A stretch of 64,000 nucleotides of DNA, taken from NCBI GenBank assembly GCA_009599575.1, contig VWND01000018.1, positions 248,001-312,000 of the forward strand, written 5' to 3'. Positions 31,759-43,299 of this stretch are shown here, piece after piece. Each line of letters begins with the position of its first letter. Within the stretch, counting starts at the first letter, position 1. The stretch is from Blumeriella jaapii. Its lineage: Eukaryota; Ascomycota; Leotiomycetes; Helotiales; Drepanopezizaceae. A model generated the notes under the pieces. It was not told where the DNA came from, made no database searches, and worked only from the letters and a program-made list of their open reading frames with translations. Both the position numbers and the translations under genes were made by a program.

Positions 31759-33588
31759 GTGTTTCTCCTTTTGACAATCATTTAGAGTCTATCGATGACC
31801 GCGATATATTAATAGAACTTGAGTGCTGGAAAAGAAAGAAGCGAATTTTTGAACGGCTGATCGTGTTTTCGTTTTGTACCGGTTTTTACCTTTTCAAGAG
31901 AGGCAATTTTGGTCGATGACGACAACGCCTGTAAGTAGATGACTGTTAAGCAGCAAACGAAATGAGTTATCAAGACATTTTTTCCTTTGTGTACAATCAT
32001 TCATTCACTTCATCACCGAGTTAAAATTTGTCTTAAGTACTATGAAAATTGGTATAACAACTAACAAGTAGAAAACGACTGTCGGGTGGAGCATCAAGTG
32101 ATTTATCCAGAACCTATTTTTTTCGGTCCCAAGTCATTTGCTTAACGTAGTAGCACCGACTCAAAGCTCGTATCAATAATCAATTCTTAATTTTCGCTTA
32201 ATTTTTTTTTCGTCTTTTTTCGATGTGTGTGTGCTTTGCTTTTCTTTTGTCTGAAGGTATGTATGTATGTATGTATATGCAGCAATTCTTGCCCTTCAGC
32301 CAGTTGGTTTCTTATACAACCAGTCAGCTGGTTATTGGCTGCTCAGCTATTTCAATACGTGTTCGCACAGGCTAGACCCCGACCGACTGACTATTGTATG
32401 TAGATACTGCTTCCAGCTTTTCGTAAGAAAAGCAGACAGACTTCAGATAACTAATGCAACTATTGCATTCGGCAGAAGTTCAAAAGTATCTCTTCTACGT
32501 ATTTATTCAGTACACAACCTTGTCTCCAAGACAGCTTTTTGCTTTAAACTTGTTTGGTTTGATTACAAAAAGTAATGGCCTCTGTCTGTACAGCCATTTT
32601 TAATTTTTAGTTTGATAAACCGAGTTTCTACCTAACAAGCAACTTTGCTCCAGCATAACATATGAAACAAGCTATCCAAGCAAGCACACAGCATCTAAAT
32701 AAGGCCGTCCATTCATTTTTTAAATGGGAATTGGATATTGAATAACAAAAGTACTATTTCCGCTTTTATATCCAGCTTCAGCTAACGAAGCAACAGCCAC
32801 CGTAGAAACGTAATCCTAAATTCACGCTGAGCTAGTGGTTTATGACCTTCTGCTCGACTTAAGCTATATTAGATTTGTACTATAAACCACAAGTTCTTAG
32901 CGATTGGGAATTAAATATTCTTAACACGTTTTAATGTATCATTATGGATAGCGAAAGGTATACCGACAACGGGGAGTAAATCAACAGATACATTCACAGA
33001 GGAGGATCTTGGCAACGGGAAAGAAACTTGACATTTTTTATCTTCTGGTCGCACGACGACATTCATCTGCTTGTTTCAACTAACTTCTCTTTCTCTTTAA
33101 GCTTGGGCCTGTTTACAAGCCTCGCCGAGCAAATGATACGCCGCAACATATTTTGATTTCGACATTCAACTAGCCGGTTGGCGTCTCAGATCAAGGTTTA
33201 TTGAAGCCTTGACGTTAATTATAGATTATACGTAGCTGTCGGGTTTATATTATATGCCTTTGCTACCTCTCGCTAAAGCGCATAGGCTGCCGAACATTCC
33301 AAAGGCAGAGCTTCATCCCAACCAACGTTTCAGCACCACCACCTACACCACCCGCCTGTAGGGGAAGGGCTCAAATAGCGGACCTTTTGTCACACATTTC
33401 TTTTATATAACTGCTTTCTCGAGGGTCTCTTATATGTAAAAATCCCCAGCTTAGCACGTCTCCAATGCCCTGCGGGAGGCTTGAGGTAGCGCAGTTTCAC
33501 TGCCCCCTCCAGACGTTAAACAATATCATCATCATCATCATCATCACCTACACCACCTGCACCATCTGCAGAAACACTTATTCAAGCC
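31759..33588. other. AT-rich intergenic region
   Basis: I recognise no gene. The stretch is visibly AT-rich compared with the coding blocks. It contains a (GTAT)n run at about 32258-32274 and, just before the next ORF, an (ATC)n run at about 33526-33547. Confidence 0.45.
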
Positions 33589-33957
33589 ATGTCTCATCAA
33601 ATGGGGACTGGGCTGACAGAGGTGGCCAGAATCTATCCTGACGACAAGGCTTGGAAGGTCCAGGCCACTATTCGACTGGAGGAAACCGGTGGACCAGTTG
33701 AAGTCAGCTTGCCCAAAGGCATGGCCTCCACCGATCAGAGTTCCGATGTTGTTCTTATTTCTGTAAGTCTCATGAAGAAGCCGAAGTTGAAACCCATCAG
33801 CCTGCGTTTCCCAGGAATTGAGAATGTAACCTACGGAACTGCGGATGGCAAGGTACATATCTTGACGGAGTATGTTATCTTGTACGTTGGCGTTGATGGC
33901 ATTTGGGGCATTCGAATTGGTTGCATCTGTGGGTGTCCTGGGGACTTACCTATATGA
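33589..33957 (+). CDS. Small hypothetical protein (122 aa)
   Basis: This uninterrupted frame opens at an ATG that is followed by ordinary coding-looking sequence in an otherwise AT-rich, gene-poor stretch. The first 95 residues are compact and beta-rich in appearance (VQATIRLEETGGPVEVSLPK, ISLRFPGIENVTYGTADGKV), with no signal peptide. The last 25 residues are Cys- and Gly-rich and hydrophobic. A GTAAGT at 33763 could be a splice donor, but splicing to the CCCAG acceptor ending at 33814 would give an early stop, so I kept the unspliced frame. I do not recognise the family. It could be an orphan gene, a truncated gene or a chance frame. Confidence 0.35.
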   Translation: MSHQMGTGLTEVARIYPDDKAWKVQATIRLEETGGPVEVSLPKGMASTDQSSDVVLISVSLMKKPKLKPISLRFPGIENVTYGTADGKVHILTEYVILYVGVDGIWGIRIGCICGCPGDLPI

Positions 33958-35590
33958 GAAGGAAAATACATGTCAAAAACAAATTGGATGGAAATCACGT
34001 CACCGCAATCGTGCTTGTTCTTGTTCTTCCGAAGATTCTGATTATGGTGACTTGATTTCTCCAACTCGATTCTGGCTTGTCCTTTCCTTCCCACATGGTT
34101 GAATCGCGGTACGCATCCACAAGCTTGTGGAAGGTCCCAAAACAATCCTTCAGTCTTCCGATTCGTAAAGGGTGTGCTGTATGGTCTTTTCTTTTTGAAG
34201 TTAGCTTGGCGACTTGACTTTTCGAAAACAAATTAATGCAAGGTCTCCCTGCTATCTCCCTGCGTGGGTCGCCAGTTAGAACTGGGTCAAGAGGTCGGAA
34301 AAACGGAGGATGAATTCTCTAGAAAGCTACGCGAGGCAAGAGATCTATAAATCCTCGTCTGGGTGGTCTGTGCGTTATTTCCATCATAGGCCACCAGGCC
34401 ACAACAGGCAGTCACTGCCCAAACAGGCTAGTGGATTCCAAACCCCCTATCATCCTCTACACCGACCATCTCCGTCCAGTCCAGTCTCAGTACTATAAAA
34501 CCCACTCGTCTCTCACCTCGAAGCAGCTCGAAGCAGAACTCAACAAGCGGAACAAGAGAGTTGCTGGCATGGCAAGCAGGGAAGTATCACAGCTGAGAAG
34601 AAGACACGCCTTCATCTAAATCAGCGCTAGAAGATGATTGTCTACTGTACGTATAAAAGTCTCCATACCGGCCTTCGAGCTCTCCGGGTCGAGATCAAAG
34701 GAAGCTTTTCGCGGAAGGAGAAAAATGATAATGGACCCATTCATGACAATGGAAAAACATGATTCGCAACAACCGCGACGTGCCGAAGAAGAGACGTAAA
34801 TTCACACCGCTTTGCATTCGGTGATGAAAGCCGTCGGCTAAGCATTCGCCGTTCTTACAGTAAAAGGTAGGAATTCAAGGGATTGAATAAGCAGGTGGCT
34901 CGGTCGGAAAATCCCCACGCAGCAAGTATCCGAAGCTTGCGTTCTGGGCGAAGGGTGTGTCAGAAGAGGGCCGTCCAGATCTGCGCGAGAAGTATCTTCA
35001 CAGTCAATGTACTGCAGAATCCCTGGTGTACAGGAGCCCCGTAGAGAGCGGCTTTTTATAAATGAGGTGTTGTTGGGCGAGGCTGGGATGGCTGGTGGGT
35101 GAATTTGACTGGCTCGTTTGAATACTCAGAAGAATAGTACCTAAACGGTCTCTTGGAAGGAGAATTAAAAGGGCCGATTTTGGCATGTTGCAAATTTCAA
35201 ATGAACAAAACCCTTTGGTCGTAAGTTAAGGTCGAGAAAACGACTTTGAACTGAAATAGAAAAGCTTTGGGCGTTTGATTTGGCTCTTGAAAGACGCTGC
35301 CGGATGAAGATTCTAGTAGCCGAGTTTAACGGATAAAAGATTGGAACTGTGATAAAACCTTTCAATCATCATGTCAACAGGCGCTATCGGATGGACAATT
35401 CGATGGCCGATAATAGCCCAATGAATTTAAATTTCAATAAGACCTTTAAACAGAAGGGTGACAGATAAACTCTCTGTGTGTAAGTTGTAATCATCGCAGA
35501 AAGCTTAGTTTTCAATTTGCGTCGCGCAAGTTACCTATACATCTGTGCTATTGAACTGAGCAGACAGTCCCCTGGTTTCCATTCCGTTCC
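33958..35590. other. Intergenic region with no supported gene
   Basis: Only short overlapping frames are present. One frame just downstream of the small ORF encodes a hydrophobic stretch (about 33896-33940), but there is no convincing gene. Confidence 0.4.
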
Positions 35591-35736
35591 ATGCGACTCG
35601 TAATACCTCTCTCGCATCGCAACAACAGCAACAATCACTTGCAATCCTCCCTTCTAAGCAGGATAGCGAAACGCTTGAGCTGTAAAAAGCCATTCCATCT
35701 ATCCATCAATCGCCAGCCGGTCTCTCCCTATCGGTT

Positions 35737-36100
35737 CATCCCAATGGAAAGCACAAATGCATCCTCTACCAACCGCTTGGGACGATTCGCGCCGAGTCTC
35801 TGCACCTCTTTCCTCAGAAGAGAGCCGCAAGAGATCTGGTGCAGAAAGGCATCCAACTCCTCCTTACAGTCCTAGAATACCTCCACCGAAGCCACGTCGT
35901 TGACACCGGCAAGCTCTCAGCACATAAGAACCAGCCTAGGCTTTGCGAGCTAATCGTCGTCAGACGTTTCGCTAGAGAACACCCTTCTCGGGATCGACAC
36001 CAAGCCCGGGGTTGACCGCGGCCCGGAGGTGAGTCTGGGATGGATTGGGACGCGAACGCGGATGGACATCTGGGCGATTAGTGTCATGGTAAGTGCCAAT
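35737..36100 (+). pseudogene. Protein-kinase relic (SRPK-like fold)
   Basis: Fragments resemble fungal SRPK-type serine/threonine kinases in order, but in different frames and without most catalytic residues. From 35737 the sequence reads HPNGKHKCILYQPLGTIRAE, followed by DLVQKGIQLLLTVLEYLHRS and HVVDTG, where a working kinase would have a His-Thr-Asp/Leu-Lys type catalytic loop. Near 35985-36090, after a frame change, it reads NTLLGIDTKPG, RGPEVSLGW and MDIWAISVMV, matching the activation-segment APE-like region and the following helix. The DFG region and catalytic Asp are not recognisable. I read it as a dead fragment. Confidence 0.5.
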
Positions 36101-37146
36101 CGCGAACGGAGCCATTGTAGGCGATTAAAAAAGGGCTGAGAATGAGCTGGCGCTCGACGAGTTTCTGATGCAGTTGCGAGCCGGCGAGTTCGTGGGAGAG
36201 CACTGGCAGTGGCCGCGACGGGGACATCGAGGATGTCTGCTGTTCTTACAGCATAGGTACGCAACGAGGCTACAGTGTCATCAGCCTGATGGAAGAGAGC
36301 TCATCTTCCAAGTCCAGACAGGATCCCAAGCTCGTCCTCTGGACTTCTCCGCACTCCAGCAAAAGCCGTTCTTCCCTACTCAGGCCGCTCATCCCATCCC
36401 CTCGTCTCTACCACCTAGAGGGAGATAGATGATAATGTGCCAGAGCCTGGCTATCATTCAAGCGAACGAAGGACGCATCCATCACCTTCCTGGCTAGCAG
36501 CACAGCCAAATAAATGATGACTCCTCTCATCCCCATTTCACGATCATGGTTTGGCAAATAAATACACGACGGGCAAGGATTCGTGCTTGTCGAGAGTGGG
36601 GTGTCTCGTGGTGGAGTGTAGAGGATGAGGAGAGGAGAGGAGAGGAGAAGTGAAGATAGCTCAAAAGACGAAAAAAGATACCTACCTATACCTACCAGGT
36701 AGCTTATTTGAATCTCTTCCCCATCCACCCATGACTCCCGTCTAGATCCTGTACCTCCCCTCTCCCAGCGGTCTACTAACCAAGATATCTAGTTTGATAA
36801 TCTCGATGTCTAAACACGCAATGCAGAGCCTGACCCTCCACTGGCAAATTGGACACTGCAAAGGGAAATAAAATCACTTAAGCTTGTGATTACGCGACCG
36901 CAAGAATGGAGGCGATAGTGAGAAAGCAGCATTTTGTACGTTCTCGAATGTTGGCCATCAGTCTAGGCTGCTTTGACTCGCAGGATGGGTGGTTTCGACA
37001 GGAGGCAACTAGCGTAGGATGCCAACAAGCGGGATTCCGTAGGTTTAGCCGTGACTCGCTGATACATACAGAAGATAGGTATCCCGGTTTTTTCTGCTCA
37101 TATACATATATTTACATGTTGCGTGATACATAGATACAAGGAGATC
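36101..37146. other. Intergenic region downstream of the GTO gene
   Basis: No gene is recognised. A GGAGA-type purine repeat lies at about 36625-36652. Confidence 0.45.
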
Positions 37147-38605
37147 CTACTTTTTCGCCGCCTGGGCCAATGCAAACTTCACAGCGGGCACCTCCTCGTC
37201 CTCCCTCAAAATCGGCGGCTCGGGACCCAGCGGCGTGATGCTAAAAGGGTTGATCTATTCCCCATCTCCATCAGCATCCCCTATACTCAAAAGAAGAACC
37301 CAAAAAAACCTAGCTTGAACTTGAAATGGCAGACTTACCTGCGTATGACTCTTCGTGTAGTGGTTCTTGATATGCGTCCATTCGGTCGTCTCCCCAAAGG
37401 CCTTATTCCCCCAGTACAAGCGCCGCACCCAGCGGTGGATGTACGGGTAGTCGGCTCGGATGGTGCGCAGGTTCGTCTTGAAGTGCTGCACGTAGACGAC
37501 GTCGAAACGAATGATGGTCGTGAAGAGGCGGATGTCGGCCTCGGTGAGGTGAGCGCCGAAGTAGTACGGCCCGTCGGTGACAGAGGCCAGGTGCGCCTCG
37601 ACCCGGTCGAGGGAGGCGAAGAGCGTCGTGACGGCTTTGACGTAGGCGTCCTGCGTCGTGGCGAAGCCGGACTTGTAGACGCCGTTGTTGATGTCGTTGT
37701 AGGTCCACTCGTTCGTGGCCTCGATCTCGGACTGTAGGGCCGAGGGGAAGAGGTCCAAGTTTGCGTACTCGGGAGCGAGGAGGTCGTCGAACTGGTAGAA
37801 AAGTTGCTGTCAGCTTACCTATCGTCCGATCCTTCTCTGTGTTTAGCCTCCTCGAGCATCACCTTCATCTCATGAGGATGTTCCCCGTTCCCCATTCTTC
37901 TCTCTCTCTCATAAAGAGATCTTGCGTTTCCCATTCTTCTCGGATTCAACCCTCTCCTCCCAATCATGAGCAACAGAAGAAAGCTGCACCCACCTCCGTG
38001 TAGAACATCCTGATGATCTCCGCGCTCTCATTGCTCACGATCCTCCCCTGCTTGACATCATACAACACCGGCACCGTGAAGCGGCCCTCGTACTCCGGAT
38101 CAACGGCAAAGTACACATCGCGAATGTGCGTGTACTTCTCGTGGCCCTCGACCGGATCAGGGCGCACATTCTCGCCGGGCGCGTCCCCGTCGTCGCCGGC
38201 TCCGTCTGCGAAGTGCCAGCCACGCTCCTGCATATGCCAGTGCACCGAGGTAAAGGGGATGATGTCTTGCAGGCCCTTGAGTCGGCGCACGATGAGCGCG
38301 CGCTGCGCCCAAGGACACGCGTAAGATACGAAGAGGTGGTACCGGCCGGCCTCGGGAGGGAATTCGCTGCCCTTCTTCACGAAGTGGCGGAACTGCGATT
38401 GTCCCCTCTTGAACTCGCCGGACTTGTCGTTGGGCGCCACCCAGTTGGTGATTTTGGCGGCGGCCTGAGTTGGGGACTTGTTAGCGGCATCGCTCTCTCG
38501 TCCTTATGTATCAGAGGCTTGGGCATGAGAAGGAGAAAAGTCGAGATTCGAGATTCAACGGCAGATAAGAGAAGGAGGGGTAATATCACAAACCCCACTC
38601 ACCAT
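37147..38605 (-). CDS. Fungal GTO/ECM4-type glutathione transferase (glutathionyl-hydroquinone reductase)
   Basis: This family uses an active-site Cys to reduce glutathionyl conjugates such as glutathionyl-hydroquinones, or to act as an omega-like thiol transferase in the cytosol. Exons on the minus strand are 38605-38603 (the ATG alone), 38464-37994, 37791-37339 and 37254-37147, giving 344 residues. The first donor is GTGAGT immediately after ATG. Splicing gives MAAAKITNWVAPNDKSGEF, the usual N-terminus. The catalytic motif is SYACPWAQR with Cys51. The C-terminal domain includes GVYKSGFATTQDAY, YYFGAHLTEADIRLFTTIIR and NKAFGETTEWTHIKNHY. The last exon supplies INPFSITPLGP. All three remaining introns have normal GT-AG ends and keep phase 0. 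The neighbouring E1 gene is in the same orientation, about 410 bp upstream. Confidence 0.9.
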
Positions 38606-39017
38606 CCTCGCAACACGTCCCGTCGACAGTTGACGGATCCTTATATTATGAAACTCAAGATATCCACAGATTGGACGAGTTCGAGGCAGCATCAAGTGGG
38701 CGGAAGAACAGAAGAAAAAGTTGGCGTTGTGAGAAATCAAAGACCGCCGTAAAGCTCTAGAACGTCGAGCGTGGAAATGATGACGGCACGTGCTTGCCCC
38801 CACTACGGATAGAATTCTGGTGGTCCCAAAAGAAAAGACAGCTGCAAGTCTTAAAGAAGGTTTTGTATTCGTAAGAGCCATCTGCATCTTCTATTCACTC
38901 GTTAGAGGCTAACGGGTCCATCAGTCTACGGTGAGTTCGGTCTCTAAATACCCTGCCGCCCTGAGTAGGTCATTCTTTCATCCATCAGTCGTTATGCTGG
39001 TCCCTCCCTACCCATCT
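38606..39017. other. Intergenic spacer, E1 to GTO gene
   Basis: This contains the E1 3' region and the GTO promoter, both genes being on the minus strand. No other feature is seen. Confidence 0.5.
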
Positions 39018-42000
39018 CTACTTTCGCATATTCACAGTCACAAACGGAACCTCGACATCCTCGCCCGTCTGATCCTCCACGCAGACCTCGAAGATGACGG
39101 CCTTCTGATGCTCCGGCACCGGCTTCTTCGAGATGTGCGCTACTAGATCGCTCAGCTTCATCGCATATCTATCCTTTAGCTTCGAAGCAGCAAAGAAACT
39201 CGCATAAAGCAAACTGACGCCCGAGCTAAGCATAGTAACCGTAAGTCCTTTCTCCTCGAAGAATTTCAGGAGTTCCTGCAGAGTGATGTCCTCAACCTCG
39301 AAGCGTCCCAGAGCTTGTCGATGGCCACGTCGCCGTTGTGGGACTTGTAGACGGCCTTGGGGCTAGCGATGGGATCGGAGAAACCGAAGAAGGGGAGGGC
39401 AAGGTTGATGAAGCCGTTCTTGAAGTCTTCGAGCTTGCTCTTGCCGTCGACGACTTTGTACAGCTCCATGATGACCAAGCCGGTGACGAGAGCAGTGGTA
39501 GTAGCAATGGCGGGGATGATCTTTCCAGCAATGAACTTCGTCTTATGTCGATCGGCAAGCTCGATCTTATAGTTCTCAGCGCGCAGGTTGCTTGCTGCTG
39601 TGATGAAATCGATGTGGTAGTTGGTGTCATCGTCCTTCTCGAACTCCACAGGCGTGAGCTTGAATCCGGCCAATTGCTTTGGTTGTGGGAGCTTCTCGAT
39701 GATTTTGTCGAGCTCGGCGTGATCATCGAAGGCAGAAGCATTGGCATTTGGATCCTAGTGTCACTGTCAACATGGCCTCGGGTTCATGTTCAGGAAGTAC
39801 TAACCGGCTCACTGTCATCGGCCTGAATCTTCACCGCAGCGTTAGGCGAGAAGTCAGGGATGATCATGTTATCCAGGATCTTGATGATAGTAGCGTCATC
39901 CAAGCCCTTGGTGTTGATGCCATAGTTGAAGGCGTGAAGGTTGGCCCCAGCCTTGACAAACGTGAAATGAAACTCGTTCTTTGGATCGAACTTGAGCGCA
40001 TCTGGAGCACGCTTAGGCCCAGACCAGAAGGGGGCTCCACTAGAGGATACCGAGTCCTTAGGAAAGTTGTAGAGCAATTGTTGAATGGCGTTGTTGTACT
40101 GCTTCTCGAACAACAATCGTGCCCACTTGATGCAATCTTCAACACTGAGAGGCTTATCCTCGACCAGGTAATCCCGAATCTGCTCCAGAGTAGCCTTCTC
40201 GTTACCGCCTTGCTTCAAAGTAGTCTCGATATAGTTCGGTTGGCTCAAGTAAAGGTTCACAGTCTCTGCAGGCTTGACGAAGGAAGACTCAAACAACTCA
40301 CGGGCCCACGCAATAGTGTGCTCGATCTTGTTCGGGAAGCTTTTCAAAGTACACATGGGGAAAGATTGCTCGGGAGGGTCTTGGGACGAGGAGTACGATT
40401 CGGTCAAGTTGGGAATGATGACCTGAGTGTTTCCTTTGGTTCCCAATGTACCACTCTCCAGCAACGGCTTGCGGAAGAACACACAGCGACGATCGACATA
40501 AGTTCGGGCATCGACGTTATCCAACGCGTTCGTTACACCGTCCAGCGAGTTCCAGAATTCCTCGTGGAAGATGTGCTCGGTGTCTTGTCCAACTCGATCT
40601 CTCATCGTCACGATGTGACCCTTCAAATCTGGGTTCATTTCCTGCACAGCAGCGGCGGCGCAGTCACTCTTCAATTGTCCTACATCCTTGGGTCGGAACA
40701 GGAATTGCCGGTTGAGATTGCTCTTCTCAATCGAGTCCATATCCGTCACACTGATCTGTCCCTTGGGTCCCGTGGCAAGGCCAATCATAGCCCAGTTCTT
40801 GAGCATCTCGCAACCAATCGCACCAGCACCTACCAGGAATTCACGGACGTTTGACAGCTTTTCCTGAAACTCTCGTCCAAAGACAGCAATCTGACCGTCG
40901 TATCTGGTCCCAAGAGGCTTGCAGAGCTCCTCGGATCTAGACGAGTTCTCTGGTAGTGACTCTAGCGAATCGAAGTATAGCCACTGGTTGACAGGTGTGA
41001 ACTTTCCAGAGACAGCCTTCAACACTTCTTGAGCAGCGAGACCGCCAAAGAAGGCAGCCATAGGGTTCAGATCTCCAGTGGCCTGGAAACTGAGCTCGCC
41101 AAGCAGCTTCTTATCTATCTCGACATCTAACGCCTCTTGCTTCGCGAAGGCCTCGGCAGAACCGATCAAAATCGCAGCATCCTCCTTGTTCTGAGGTTTT
41201 GGAAGACGACCGTGTTGCTCGGCGAAAGCATGCAGAGCCTGAAATCCAATATGAAGCTGCTGAGGGCGATCAAACTTGGCGTAGTCGGCGATGAGGAATT
41301 CGGGAGTCTTGAGCGCGGCAGACAAGGGCTTGAAGTCGATGAACTTGGGCATCTTGACCTGCTGGAACATTCCTCCTCTCTTATATTGCCCGAGTCCAGA
41401 GACGTCTCCGATCGAGAACGTAAATGGGCCTTTAACTGTAATCTTGCGTGGCTCTGCGGAGTTCAAGGCTTCCATTCCCTCCAGCTCGGTGAAGGTAACA
41501 TAGTCCCCGTCCTCCAGACCATGTCTAGTCTCGTCCAAGGCAGACACCAAGCCCTCCTCGTCGATGCCAGCAACGATTCCAGCGGCGGGGGTCTCTCCTG
41601 TAGGGTCGATGACAGTGAACTTGTCGCCGAAGTCGCAGAAAATCGATCCGAAGAGGCCAAATGTATCCGCCACAACCAAGTAGATACCCTTCTGGTGTAA
41701 ATAATCTCCGATGATGATCTGATCCTTGAGAGGGGTATTTGTCAGAACAACGACCTGGTAAGCATCGAATTGGGAGAGGTTCGTGGTCAGGCTATAGCAG
41801 GTTAGCTCCTGTTCAACCCGTCGCAGACAGATGTTGGACAGATATTCGGCTTACTCGGTTGATTGATGAACGGAAACCGGAGTGTATGCGTTCAACTCAG
41901 CTACACGTGGCGCAGTAACTGCTGCTCTGGGCTTGCCCACATCGTCGGTGTGGAGGAAGAACTGCGAGGAAAGATCGGCGATGGCAGCAGGGACGGGGTC

Positions 42001-42391
42001 GTAGAGAGTCAGACTCTTGACGCCAGCCAGCGCGATGTTCTTTGCGATCTCGACCCCGAGGCCCTTCAATCCGACAATGAGCACGTTCGACGCGCTCATG
42101 CGCTTCATCGCCTCATGTCCCAGAACATAGAGTTGTCGGCTGTACAGCGACTCGTCGATATCATTGTTGCCAGCCACCGACTCGTCCACCTGCATCTTGG
42201 TCTCCATGTCAACGTCTTTGGATTCCTGCGAGATTGGAAGAGTTAGAGATATGATATGTTTGCGGAACGGGTGGGGCAAGACTCAAGGCAAGCTGCAGTG
42301 ATAGCTTGATGGAGGGGTAATGACCACATACCGCCATGATTCTCTTCGGCGGTTGCGAAGAGTCCGGGCTGGAGAGTCTGCGTTTGCCCAA
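39018..42391 (-). CDS. uba1: Ubiquitin-activating enzyme E1
   Basis: E1 adenylates ubiquitin and passes it to E2 enzymes as a thioester; it is normally essential. Exons on the minus strand are 42391-42332, 42225-41855, 41791-39805 and 39754-39018, about 1,050 residues. Landmarks in order are [15 protein letters not shown] of the first half, the active adenylation site [19 protein letters not shown], the catalytic cysteine in [12 protein letters not shown] (about Cys624), and the C-terminal ubiquitin-fold domain ending FVTVNMRK. The start [17 protein letters not shown] resembles a short basic, possibly nuclear-targeting N-terminus. In exon 4 the frame breaks: KLWD ends at 39305 and [15 protein letters not shown] resumes at 39302, so one base is missing where Arg is expected. 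No intron fits there. Without correction the C-terminal 94 residues are lost, so this is more likely a sequence error than a real allele. Confidence 0.93.
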
Positions 42392-43299
42392 CTTGCCTTC
42401 ACCGTCGGATTCTGATGGTGACGGAATCGTGGCGTTTGCTTGGCCTTCTAGAAGAGGGAGCTTCTCCAGTACAGCGGAACGGGTCGCTGGGGCCTTGCGG
42501 AAGATCTAGGTAGGTGGGTAGGCACTGTAGGAGGCAGCTTAGGTCTCGAAGAACAAAGCGAGTATTTGGTGCGCTGAAAAAGGTGCACGCGTCCACCTCA
42601 GATCGCAGAGTGTCGAGGTGGGTGATCTTGGAAAGAAAAGAGACGGGGGAGATGGTTGTTGTACGTGGGTTCGACTTGCGAAGGCGAAACGCAGCTCGAT
42701 CTCTCAGATCACAGCATCGAAGGGACCAGAAGGCGCCAAGACACGATGGAGGGGTCTGCAATCCTTCACGTACTCTACAGTAATAAGTAAGCCTGAGGCA
42801 GAAGTCACGTTCTGACGGCGTTTGCAATGCCCTCCCACTACGTATCTACAGTACAGTACAGTGCAGGACCGATGAAAGATGGGTAGCCAGATTCTTTGTA
42901 TCATGATCGGTGGGAAGCTGCCTGGCTTGGGATTCGACTGCTCACTTACTCCTGGCACTCTAAGCTCTGCATAAAACCGTTTGTCCTTCGGCATCTGCTT
43001 CGGCGACTCTCCAGAGACTTGATTGGCTTTGGGCGTTCCGGAAGGAGTAGATACACATGGCATAAGATTGAGAAGCAATGTAAGTGCAACCATCCCCAAA
43101 ATGGGAATCAAGATTCACTCTAGCAGCACTCTAGCAGCAGTCATGCCTGCGTAATCCCGTGTCTGAAAAGGCATTGCATATGTCCATCCGTCCAGAAGTA
43201 TCGCCGTAGCTGAATTGTAGAGACCGCCACCCCACTCACGCAACCCGAACTCTTCGCTGATGTCAAAGTCTAGATAACACGAAGCATCGGACGGTACTT
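42392..43299. other. Intergenic region upstream of E1
   Basis: This stretch holds the E1 promoter and the FKBP12 3' region. A GTACAGTACAGT run sits at about 42848-42862. Frames on both strands at 42399-43111 overlap and are not credible. Confidence 0.45.

Noticed and set aside
37123..37737. Plus-strand frame of 204 codons opposite the GTO gene
   Set aside because: It overlaps three verified exons and an intron of the transferase in antisense and has no domain.
39748..40854. Plus-strand open frame of 368 codons opposite the E1 gene
   Set aside because: It is an antisense shadow of UBA1 exon 3 with no family resemblance.
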